From: Cylindrobasidium torrendii FP15055 ss-10
Taxonomy: Eukaryota; Basidiomycota; Agaricomycetes; Agaricales; Physalacriaceae
Direction of reading: 5' to 3'
Assembly (NCBI GenBank): GCA_000934385.1
Contig: KN880650.1
Coordinates: forward strand, 1-40,966
Length of the DNA stretch: 40,966 nt
The position numbers were made by a program, and so were the translations under genes. Of this stretch, positions 21,787 to 30,619 are shown piece by piece. The notes under the pieces were generated by a model that saw nothing but the letters and a program-made list of their open reading frames with translations, searched no databases and was not told the DNA's origin. Position 1 is the first letter of the stretch. Each line of letters starts with the position of its first letter.

Positions 21787-23305
21787 TTACAACTCATCGT
21801 GCTTTACCTGGAATCTACTCTCCAACCAGTGTCTCATGGCACGGTTGAAATCGTTCGCATTCTCGAGATGGACCCAGTGCGAACCCGGCATGGTCTGTGA
21901 CGATGAGAGGCTGGGGAGATGATGCATGAAATTGAAACATACCACTGTCTCTAAGTCAGGTAGGAAGACTGCCGATTTGAGCATCAGTGCCGCCTTCTCC
22001 CAGTCTGCGACGGGGTCATGTGTGGGATACAGCGCAAGGACAGGCTGAGGAAGTGTTGCATTTCCTTGGTCCCTCACTCTTTCCCATGATTGTTTTCGGT
22101 TCTATGAGTTGATGAGCAAGGGCCACTTGATACATTCCTCGAGACCAAGCACCTCCGTAGTGTAGAATTGCAGCGCTGGACCTTACAGTTAGTACGGGAG
22201 ATATATGAAAGAGATATCTGTGCACGTACAGTTGCGATATCCCTGGACACTGAATTCCTGGACCATGTAGTCCTCTTCCTCTGGGGAGAACCAAGGAATC
22301 GGTGGAATCTTTCAGAAGGGTTAATAAATCAGCGAGGATATTGACAAAGGCTTCACCTCGTCGTGGTCACTCCATGCGCCAATGAATGACTCTGTGGATT
22401 TCAAAAACGCATCCGGCGGAGGACTCGACTTTGCGCGCAACGTCGAGCGTAAGGAGCGGCGAATGTCTGCATCGAGCTCTTTGACTGCATTGTCCGTGTC
22501 CTCGTCAAAGTAGATCTGGTAAGCCAACTTGGCCGATATGCTGGGCATCATTCGCGTCGCAAGGAAGTCTGGTCCGGCAGGAATGTACTTGGATGCCTAT
22601 GAGCGCACTGCAGTCTCCGATTAATATGGACTCGAACGCACGGGTACAACGCCACCAATAATGCCCTTGAAGATATCCGGCCGCGAACGGCCAGCCTCGT
22701 AGCATACAGCACTGCCCCAGTCGTGTCTATCCGTCGTCAGATGCGGGCTATACACAAAGTTCATTGTGGGCAAGCCCATTCGCACCCAACACATACAGCT
22801 TCCTTCACGTTCGCATGCTCGAGAATACAAGTGAGGTCCCCGACATGATCAAACAGCGCACCGGACGAGCGCACGTCCTCTGGGTGTGTCGAGCGTCCGA
22901 AGCCGCGCAAGTCCGGGACGATGAGGTGGTAGTCTTTCTGTACAACGCGTCGGTTATGAAGCTTCCCGGGCACCGGTTGATCAAGCATGCATACCTCGAA
23001 TTCGCTGATTTGGCGTGCCCAAGTGCTCCAGATACTGGGCCAGCCGTGTACGAGTATCAGTGTCGTCTCTGCAGTAGGGTTGATGTCAATATAGCCTAGA
23101 GATAAAGCCACCACTCGTTAGCAAGGATCGCGTCCAAACGCATTCCTTTTGAAGACGCACTCAGAGAAATGTCCACTTCATGATTAGTGTCGCGCTTGGC
23201 CGCTTTACAAGTCGCGCTGCTTCGTGTATATGCTGTAGGGTCAAATGAAACCGCGAGTGCAGGGAAGAGGCCCAGCAAGAGCAGAGAGGGGCGCAAATTC
23301 CACAT
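21787..23305 (-). CDS. epoxide hydrolase-like alpha/beta hydrolase
   Basis: About nine exons encode roughly 363 aa. The start is [20 protein letters not shown], a hydrophobic N-terminus that fits a signal peptide or an ER signal anchor, as in microsomal epoxide hydrolases. The oxyanion-hole motif HGWP lies in [14 protein letters not shown]. The cap precursor segment has PDLRGFGRS. The nucleophile Asp sits in the G-HDWGS elbow, completed over an intron. The catalytic His is in [16 protein letters not shown] and YTTE provide candidate cap tyrosines. Intron 6 ends at one of two close AG sites, leaving a short exon of 23 or 29 nt (SLQFYTTE or [10 protein letters not shown]). The reaction expected from the family is hydrolysis of epoxides to diols; the substrate is unknown. 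The P450 upstream is not adjacent enough to argue a joint pathway. Confidence 0.82.
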
Positions 23306-24010
23306 CGGCAGTGAGAAGACGAGACGCGAAACTATACAAAAAGCAGGAGAGCAAAGTTGGCTTCTGGTTGGCTGATATCACCGCGATCGGCCCGCTCACT
23401 GTCAATGAACGTGAATCCACCAGGAATCCACCCACAAGAGCGCAGTCCTGCATCCTTTTCAGCCTACGTACTGTACATCGGTCCATTGGTTACTTAAATT
23501 GGGAGGCCTTCACCGAAAATTCAGCATTCGGTCTGGGCTAATACCTTCATTATCATTTACGTGAGCACGTTCGAGTCCATGGGAGACCGATGTAATGATG
23601 TGAGTGCGCGCTCGATAGGTCCGTATACATAATCTACCATCTGTGGGCATACCTTCCCTCACGGCAATTCTGATTCTCACGCGTTCATCGAGAGTCCGAC
23701 TGTTAGCGCTGGGAAAGTACAAGTGGCAAATGTTGCAATCAGGCAGCTCCAAACACCGTTAATTCACACAGTTCGCGAAAACCCCGACCGCCAGTCGCAT
23801 TAGATGATAACAATGGACCGAATCAAACGCTAGAGGCCAGGGGATGGAAGACAGAGGAAGTCTGAAATATGTATGTAGCAATATCTAACTATGCAGCGTG
23901 TAAATTGTGGCAAGAATTGCGATTGAGAATTACCGATGAAGATAGGCAAGAGGGATGACGGAAATTGGCATGTGTATGAGTCGAAGGGGATGCCGGGCGC
24001 CGCATATTGT
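23306..24010. other. intergenic region
   Basis: This 705-bp gap is upstream of the epoxide hydrolase-like gene and downstream of MED19, both on the minus strand. Short open frames show no domains. No RNA gene or element was recognised. It should contain the hydrolase promoter near its left end. Confidence 0.5.
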
Positions 24011-25275
24011 CTAGACGCCTTGTGGTGTCGGCTGCTGCATCGGCAGGGTACTGTCGCGCGCTTGTCCTTGCATGTCCTGACAGACGTTAATGACATGTCT
24101 GGGCGATTGGGGATGGACATACCACCCGCTGCTTCTTAATCGGCCTCGGCCGTACACCAGCATTTCCAGCCCTGGCTCCCACAATGGCTTTGGGAACCTG
24201 TTGCGGAGCTTGCTGTGGTGTCGGAGGATTCGCGGAAGGTGTTCCAACGGTATCTTCTCGGGGTCGTTTTATGCCCCGGACAGCTTGTTGTTGTTGCTTA
24301 GCCTGTAGCGTACTGGCGCTGACTGGTGGGGCGCTCAGTGGATGGGGAGTAGTTGTTCGCGGGGTGCTAACACCAGGACGGGGTGTCGAGAGACCGTTGA
24401 CCTGGACAGGCGGTACATGGGGCTTCGCACTAGTCGGGCGAGATACAGGGCCAGTTGGCCGTGGTGTACTTGCGGTCATGGGTGATGCAGGAGTGGATGC
24501 TTGGGGCAGTGGCGTCTGCGGTAGAGATGCCTGAGCCTTCGCGAGACGCTTGAGTTCCTTACGCCGCTTTCGGTCTTCGCGGGCCTGCGCTGACTCAAGG
24601 ATCAATGTTGTGATATTCCACTTGGCAAGGTCAGACGCAGAAGGCTCTCTATATTGACATCACTTACGCCTTTAAGGCCCTCCAAACTGACGCTGAAGTC
24701 TTCTTGCGTCCTCTCATCGAACGGTTGAATGTTAATGCGCTGCTTCGGCGGCATCGCCATCATAGTAGCGAGGTAGTCGTCCTTCTTCATCGAATGTTTG
24801 CCTACATGGCTATGAGCTAGGTCCTATGCACAGGCAAGAGGCAACGCACCAGGTACGCCCTTTATCAAATGCTTATAACTCTTTTTGATTTTATCCTTCG
24901 CGCCACCTTCATCGTCGTCAGGATCGCCAGCGGCTGGTGCAGGGGTGTGGGGTGGGACCGCAAGCGAATCCTTTTCTTTTGCTTTGCCTTTCCCCTTGTC
25001 CGCGGTAGGGGAGCTTGGCTCCGCGTCGTCCTGCTCCTCGTTCTTGACGTACTTGTCATACGCATCGAACAGGTGGAACTTGGAGATGAGATCCTCTGTG
25101 CTTCTGAAAAATATGGGCGGCACTGCGCGTACTGCCTCTGGCGTCAGCGCTGGGCGCCGCCGCGAATGAAATTCCAAATATCACCTGGCGGCGGGAAGAA
25201 CAAGGGAACCGGATCCGAGACGATTTCGGCGGGCGGCGTGTGCGGGCGAGATGGTCCAGCAACAGCATTATTCAT
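24011..25275 (-). CDS. MED19: Mediator complex subunit 19 (Rox3 family)
   Basis: Five exons (25275-25185, 25149-24850, 24801-24668, 24620-24123, 24076-24011) encode about 362 aa. The Med19 core is visible as STEDLISKFHLFDAYDKYV, then an acidic/Lys linker, KIKKSYKHLIKGVPGKH, PPKQRINIQPFD, and FSVSLEGLKGWNITTL followed by the basic helix AREDRKRRKELKRLAKAQ. The C-terminal half is a Pro/Ser/Thr/Gln-rich disordered region with NLS-like RGIKRPRED and RPRPIKKQRV. Med19 is a head/middle-associated Mediator subunit in the nucleus. Intron 1 is only 35 nt (25150-25184) and is required to join PPPA to LTPEAV; without it the frame hits a stop. The last coding exon is a short 22-codon piece. Confidence 0.83.
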
Positions 25276-25754
25276 TTCGAATTCCGTGCGAGTGGTGATT
25301 TTAGTGTGAATCGGCGAATATAGCAAAAGCTGGCGGCGCTGAGTTAGGTTGACCGGTAGTGGTGGTCAATGATAGAAGACGCGACTGACAAATGATGGCA
25401 TGGTCCCCATTTCGGCCCGTGCCACCACGTGGTGTTCACAATTGACAATCCTTTTGTCTTGAACCATCGTGTTTTTCGGGGCTTGTTTTTGCTGGGCAGA
25501 CTGCTCCTTGTCCTTGGAGTAGAATCGACGCAAATTTCACGACTTTCGAATCAGCCCGTGGAAGCACCGGACTGCACTGTGCATATAAGCGCCGATGTCC
25601 TCTAGCGAGAACACCCCAACTGCCGTCAAAACCTGGCGCGCGCGATGCGAACAGCAGGTTGTAGAGACCACGCTAGCACACAGGTCCGACTCGAGAACAA
25701 CTTAGGGAGCGCTAGGTGTGCTTGACGTTCGTGCTTTGCATGCGACACTGAGCT
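25276..25754. other. intergenic region: MED19 promoter and 5' part of kinase repeat unit
   Basis: From about 25364 onward this stretch is homologous to the region upstream of the second kinase gene (27130 onward). It includes a 28-bp identical block at 25446-25473 (copy at 27220-27247). No separate gene was supported. Confidence 0.6.
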
Positions 25755-26903
25755 ATGCGCAGACCTGACCTCGAAAGCGACGAAATTGACTGGCCTGACA
25801 GCGTTATCACCAGACACAATGGCGATCCAAATTCCTTTCGTACAATGATGAACAAGCTCTCGCAGCCAATACGTGTCATATCTTCCGTCGTAGCTTCAAG
25901 CATCATCTCGGTCTGCTTTCACACAACCTGGAACTTGTGGCTCTTTCTACCTGCCACGCTTAGAAAGCGATTCTACCTTTTTCTACGAAGCAACGCTCCC
26001 CGAAGACCTTTCCAAGCCTGCCGGCTGCCTGGCGGTTTCGCGCTAAAGGTAGCTCGCGAGCCTCTCATCGAGGTGTCAAATATGCGGTTTGTCGAGGCCA
26101 ACACCTCGATTCCTGTTCCCCATGTCTACGACTGGATTCCCAGCCAAGGAGGACCCGGGCTTATAATCATGACTTGGATTGAAGGAGAGGATTTGCGGAA
26201 GTGGCTCGGAGACCGGACCCACTTCCCAGACGAATACTATTCCCTGGCCGATGATCTTGAGAACGGAGAAGACGTCGACATTCAAGGCACGATTGCGAAG
26301 CTAGAAACGTTCACCCCCGAAATCGATTATTCGGACGCATCGTTTGTTGTCGACGATCTCCGCCAATCCATTTCTCAACTTCGCGCACTCCCGCCTCCAG
26401 GCGACGGGAGGGTTTGTGGACTCAATGGCCAGCCGCTCGTATGTCTACGATATGACGGAAACCGCGATGTAGAACACAAGCTACACCCTGTGAAGGATGT
26501 ACCTACTTTTCATCAACTGCTCCTCGACCAAGTTGGATGGAAAGACATTCGTCTCCCGCGCATCCTGCTCATTGGGGAGAAAGTTCTTACAAGGCACTAC
26601 GAAATACGCTTCGCCCACTCGGATCTCAATCCTACTAATATTCTGATCAAGGATGGTCGTCTGGCTGCCATTATAGACTGGGAGATGGCTGGTTGGTATC
26701 CTGAATATTGGGAGTATACCATGCTTCATCTTCAGAACCGAAATCGCAAGCCACTCGCAATGTTCTGGAGACATGTCAACCCTTGCGGCCGACAATATGA
26801 TGAGGAGCTGAAGTTTGAGAGGGCTTTGTGGCACAGCTCGGGACATACGTTCATACCTCCTGGTGTTGTCGAAGATGATCCTTACGATATTCCAATCGAC
26901 TGA
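25364..26903 (+). repeat. tandem duplication unit 1 (APH-like gene plus about 390 bp upstream)
   Basis: This unit matches 27130-28786 in the same orientation. Shared landmarks in order are GGTCAATGATA, ACAAATGATGGCAT, a 28-bp identical block, a GATGTCCTC-AACACCCC segment, and the whole coding region. The upstream and 5' coding parts have diverged with indels, while parts of the coding region are nearly identical. Confidence 0.8.
25755..26903 (+). CDS. APH-like (aminoglycoside phosphotransferase superfamily) kinase, copy 1
   Basis: An intronless frame encodes 382 aa. The C-lobe carries Brenner's catalytic motif as HSDLNPTNILI (catalytic Asp, metal-binding Asn), followed by the DFG-equivalent IDWEMAGWYPEYWEY. 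The N-lobe has a weak nucleotide-binding region (LPGGFALKVAREP with the candidate ATP-binding Lys, then MRFVEANTSIPVPHVYDW), and MTWIEGEDLRKWL is the hinge region. These features define the PF01636-type kinases that are strongly expanded in Agaricomycetes. Their substrates are mostly unknown small molecules or proteins, and drug resistance should not be assumed. A hydrophobic segment near residues 40-70 (VASSIISVCF, then LWLFLPATL) could associate with membrane. Start ATG 25755 follows an in-frame TGA directly. The paralogue is at 27722. Being intronless among intron-rich genes is notable but common in this family. Confidence 0.8.
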   Translation: MRRPDLESDEIDWPDSVITRHNGDPNSFRTMMNKLSQPIRVISSVVASSIISVCFHTTWNLWLFLPATLRKRFYLFLRSNAPRRPFQACRLPGGFALKVAREPLIEVSNMRFVEANTSIPVPHVYDWIPSQGGPGLIIMTWIEGEDLRKWLGDRTHFPDEYYSLADDLENGEDVDIQGTIAKLETFTPEIDYSDASFVVDDLRQSISQLRALPPPGDGRVCGLNGQPLVCLRYDGNRDVEHKLHPVKDVPTFHQLLLDQVGWKDIRLPRILLIGEKVLTRHYEIRFAHSDLNPTNILIKDGRLAAIIDWEMAGWYPEYWEYTMLHLQNRNRKPLAMFWRHVNPCGRQYDEELKFERALWHSSGHTFIPPGVVEDDPYDIPID

Positions 26904-27721
26904 AAAAGAAATCGTAATTGTTTTCCAAGTATACGTACATATCACGATCAGGCTTTGCGCTCGGGCTTGCTGATTCGATGGGGCCAACGTTGTCATGTCT
27001 TCAGAGCCTTTCGCCAAACGGTTGGATCGGTATCATCTATGTAGGTTCAATTTGTATGAATTCTTAGTTTGAGGCCGATGCCAGACAATAGACCATTTTA
27101 AGCTTTCGCTTCAAATTTCTAGTCTTTTAGGTCAATGATATGAACGATTGATCAGGACAGGATATGGCAGACGCGGTTAACAAATGATGGCATTTCGGGC
27201 CGTGCTACCGCATGGTATTCAATCCTTTTGTCTTGAACCATCGTGTTCTACGCAGATTGTCTTTTGCTGGGACCTACTCTCCCGAATATTTGCGGGGAAC
27301 GACACGATTGACGGTTCCATTTCAAATCATCTTGATACCCAAATCCCGCCGGTGGAAACGTTGCTCTGCCCCGTGCACAACATACGCTTGCTTGGCCGAT
27401 GTCCTCCGGCCACAACACCCCGACTACAACCAAGAGCTTGCGCTTTCGGCTTGGACAGCTGGCTGCGGGAATGATCCGAACCCCTACATGCGATTGCGAG
27501 CAAGCCGGTCAACAGTCACAGCATTCGTGCGTAGCCTAACGTGCGTGTTTTGGAAACGACGCTGAGCCATACACAGAGCACCTACAGACGATGAGAAGCT
27601 CACGTTTGTCTCCACGTCCAACATCACCATTGACCACCACGGCAGTGCACATAATCCCTTGTTCGAACGCGAACGCGAAGAGTTCAAGCGCAAGGACGAT
27701 TCAGCAGCCTTTTGTACAGCC
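26904..27721. other. intergenic region between the kinase copies, with 5' part of unit 2
   Basis: The first part (26904-27129) is unique spacer. From about 27130 the sequence parallels the region upstream of copy 1. At 27569-27571, an ATA stands where copy 1 has its start ATG, in frame with the copy 2 coding sequence. No other gene was supported. Confidence 0.6.
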
Positions 27722-28786
27722 ATGATCAAGGTTCCGCAATACATCCACACGCTCTCTTGTATCGTGGCCTCAAGAGTTCGCTCAGTCTGCTTTCAAATGT
27801 CCTGGAACTTGTGGCTCCTCTTCCCTGTCACGCTCCGGAGGCGACTTTACCTTCATTTACAAGACACTTCCAACCAGGATGCTTTCGAAGCTTGCCGGCT
27901 GCCAGGCGGTCTGGCACTAAAAGTCACTCGCAATCCTTTTCTTGAAGTGTCGAATCTCCGTTTTGTTGAGGCTAACACCTCAATTCCCGTTCCTCATGTC
28001 TACGACTGGGTTCCCAGCCAAGGAAATGACGTTGGGGATGGGGTTGTAATCATGACTTGGATCGAAGGAGACAATTTGTGGAATTGGCTTGCTGACCGCA
28101 CTCACTTTCCGGACGAATACTACACCTTAGTCGATTACCTTGAAAATGGAGAAGACGTCGACATTCAAGGCACGATTGCGAAGCTAGAAACGTTCACTCC
28201 CGACATCAACTTATCGGACGCGTCGTTTGTTGTCGACGATCTTCGACAAGCCATTTCTCAACTTCGAGCACTGAAGCCTCCTGGTGACGGGAGGGTCTGT
28301 GGTCTCAATGGACAGCCACTCAAGTGTCTTCGATATCATGGAAACCGCGATGTGCCTCACAAGCTATACCCTGTGAAAGACGTACCCACTTTTCATCAAA
28401 TTCTCCTCAACCAAGTCGGGTGGAAAAGCATTCGTCTACCCCGTATCCTGCAGATTGGCGAGAAGGTTCTTGCAAAGCACTACGAAATACGCTTCGCCCA
28501 CTCGGATCTCAATCCTACTAATATTCTAATCAAGGATGGTCGTCTGGCCGCCATTATAGACTGGGAGATGGCTGGCTGGTATCCTGAATACTGGGAGTAT
28601 ACTATGCTTCATCTTCAGAACCGAAATCGCAAGCCACTCATTGCCTTCTGGCGACACGTCAATCCTTGCGGTCAACGGTATGAGGAGGAGCTGGAGTATG
28701 AGAGAGCATTATGGCATAGCTCAGGGCATACGTTTATACCTCCTGGTGTTGTCGAAGATGATCCTTACGACGCTCCCGTAGAATAA
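27130..28786 (+). repeat. tandem duplication unit 2 (APH-like gene plus upstream region)
   Basis: This is a direct repeat of 25364-26903, with the same landmarks in the same order and a slightly longer upstream part. Near-identical coding blocks include the one around HSDLNPTNIL (28480-28570 versus 26600-26690). Confidence 0.8.
27722..28786 (+). CDS. APH-like kinase, copy 2 (N-terminally shortened)
   Basis: From the first in-frame ATG (27722) the product is 354 aa. The frame is open for 51 more codons upstream to an ATA at 27569, the position homologous to the start of copy 1. Catalytic residues are kept: HSDLNPTNILI, IDWEMAGWYPEYW, and LPGGLALKVTRNP. Divergence from copy 1 is concentrated in the N-terminal hydrophobic part (VASRVRSVCF, LWLLFPVTL), while the kinase core is highly similar. 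The lost part of the N-terminus lies before the kinase fold, so the enzyme may still work. Alternatively translation could begin at a non-AUG codon or an unseen upstream exon. Substrate unknown, as for copy 1. Confidence 0.75.
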   Translation: MIKVPQYIHTLSCIVASRVRSVCFQMSWNLWLLFPVTLRRRLYLHLQDTSNQDAFEACRLPGGLALKVTRNPFLEVSNLRFVEANTSIPVPHVYDWVPSQGNDVGDGVVIMTWIEGDNLWNWLADRTHFPDEYYTLVDYLENGEDVDIQGTIAKLETFTPDINLSDASFVVDDLRQAISQLRALKPPGDGRVCGLNGQPLKCLRYHGNRDVPHKLYPVKDVPTFHQILLNQVGWKSIRLPRILQIGEKVLAKHYEIRFAHSDLNPTNILIKDGRLAAIIDWEMAGWYPEYWEYTMLHLQNRNRKPLIAFWRHVNPCGQRYEEELEYERALWHSSGHTFIPPGVVEDDPYDAPVE

Positions 28787-28850
28787 ACATGAAAGACTTA
28801 GATTGTGATTATGTACGTGTCATTGTCACGACCAACTTTGGTTGCTTATC

Positions 28851-29408
28851 CTACGACCAAGCCTCGGCTTTCTTTGCTACAGCAGTCAGAACCTTCCTCG
28901 ATCCTTCTCCCCCTCCCCTCAGGTATTGTGCAGCAGAAGTCTTCTGAATCAACTCTGCCTCCAGTGCATCAACATCATCGCATTTGACAAACAATCCAAT
29001 CTCGTTGAGGGTACGGATGGCTTCCTTGAACCAGACACGACAAGTGAACTTTGACTCCCGTGCCCGCTGATTCTCTGGGATCGACATTGGGATGTCTTCA
29101 ACGCATCTAACCAAGTGGCTGTAGTCGGCATCATCCGCGATATGGCCAATCTTGAGGAATGCTACAGCCGCTACTGAGGAAGGGCCATCCCAACTCTTGG
29201 CCTCGAATTGCCAGGGTGTTGTATTCCCATTCGTAGTTGCATGGATCTTGTGGCCTGTGCGCTTACCCTGTCAGTTGTGAGCCTTCGCATGCTTCAAGTT
29301 CCCAGAGCAATTACAATGGTTCCGTACCTTAGCAACGTATATGATCCAATGAAATTTCCCTGCCAATTCGGCTTCGGTCAGCGCAGCGTAGACCTCGTTC
29401 CGCTCCAT
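28851..29408 (-). CDS. uncharacterised fungal protein
   Basis: Two exons (29408-29328, 29267-28851; 60-nt intron) encode about 165 aa. The N-terminus MERNEVYAALTEAELAGKFH is followed by WIIYVAKGKRTGHKIHATT, a pattern seen in a class of small fungal orphan proteins in which a WxxxV strand leads to a conserved H-x-T segment and then an aromatic WQFEAKSW. The C-terminal half is helical and charged, with one ESKFTCRVWFKEAI helix. It has no signal peptide or membrane helix. I do not recognise a function. Its 3' end converges on the second kinase with 64 bp between stop codons. The model is supported by a clean intron in phase and a good CGCAATGG start context. Confidence 0.65.
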
Positions 29409-30619
29409 TGCGTGGTGAAAGTAAAGTACCAAGAAACGCGTTATCGCGATCTATATGGGAAAGAAGCTGATCATGTGATCATGCAATGGACCAGAAGATC
29501 ATCGTGAAATTTCCTGGGCTCTGAACTTCTGAACGTTGCCTGCACAATCTTCAAGAAATCACGGCTGGAGTGCATTCATCGCTATCACGCGTAGCGTATG
29601 TAAGTTTGATCTGCCAGGCGGTTCGTGTTTCTCTACTCTTTAATCTGGTTTGGATTCCACATTCATCCTCTGTTTTGTATTGAGACTTCATCCTGCCTCC
29701 GACCATTCAAGACCTCACTGTCTCGTGTCCATATTGTAGAACGATATCCACGGCTTTCGGCTTGCTTCGCAGAATCTTCATCGTCAGTGCTGGAGATTTC
29801 CGGACAAACAACTTGAAGGCGGTGACATGCAGCCATGAACACCGGCGTCTGGAAGCATGCTGCATAGTATGGTGGTTTTTCATCAGAGTGTATTTTGGCT
29901 CACCAAACGCGAATCAAATGCTGTATGCAGTGCCAGTGGGATCATCAATAGCCATTCTTGAATGGCTCAATTGGAGGCTGGACACTCACAATTCCCTATT
30001 CTTGTATGCCTGGAGGCCACCTGGCTGTTGCCACCCAACTTCATGTCCATACACGCACGGGATATGCGCCAGTGTCCGCTGTTCTTGCGTCTTTGAAACT
30101 CTCTCATGGAGCCCCGTGAATACTATGCGGCATTTCCACTGTACTGTACAGCCAGCGGAGGTGACAGTACCGAAGCAGCCGTGATTGAACCGCTCGAGGA
30201 TGCGCATGTATGGCCTGGAGAGCCATTATTCGTCCCACCTGAACTAATTTTGCGTCTGTCAGACCGATAGCGCCGACCCTCTGATTATCTCCCGGTTCGT
30301 TCCTAAACCAGACTCAGAGCTCGACCCTCGTACACTTTCTCGCACCTTCTGCCAGCCCTATTTTTCCCACCCTCTGGCTAAGCAGATGCGCCGCGTCGTT
30401 CTAGGGCCTTGATCCCCGCCCACTTATCTAACGAGGCGTGGTCTAGGCGTGCATCCAACCTTTTTACTACCGGCCCACTGCCGATACCTAGGTCCTCGGT
30501 TCTGGTCTACCTCGTGGTCATGGCATACATATACTCATGGCACGCGCCCAAATAGCGAAACCGCTTTCTCTAGAATACCCACACGCATTCGCATCTTGCG
30601 AACTGACACGCAATTCGCC
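29409..30619. other. divergent intergenic region
   Basis: This is a 1.2-kb region between divergent genes. Open frames such as 29762-30184 have no domain character. A pair of TGATCA palindromes spaced 2 bp apart lies at 29468-29481, 60 bp upstream of the orphan gene start on the minus strand. No RNA gene or transposon was recognised. Confidence 0.45.

Noticed and set aside
14379..23305. P450, nitroreductase and epoxide hydrolase as one biosynthetic cluster
   Set aside because: They are separated by housekeeping genes (MetRS, FUR1) and no backbone synthase, terpene cyclase or regulator is present.
25755..28786. Kinase pair as antibiotic-resistance genes acquired from bacteria
   Set aside because: APH-like folds are expanded in Agaricomycetes with no resistance role implied; codon use and flanks look native, and the intronless state alone is weak evidence of transfer.
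29762..30184. 140-codon frame upstream of the TDT transporter
   Set aside because: Composition (many Cys, Trp, His) and lack of any domain or splice context point to non-coding DNA.
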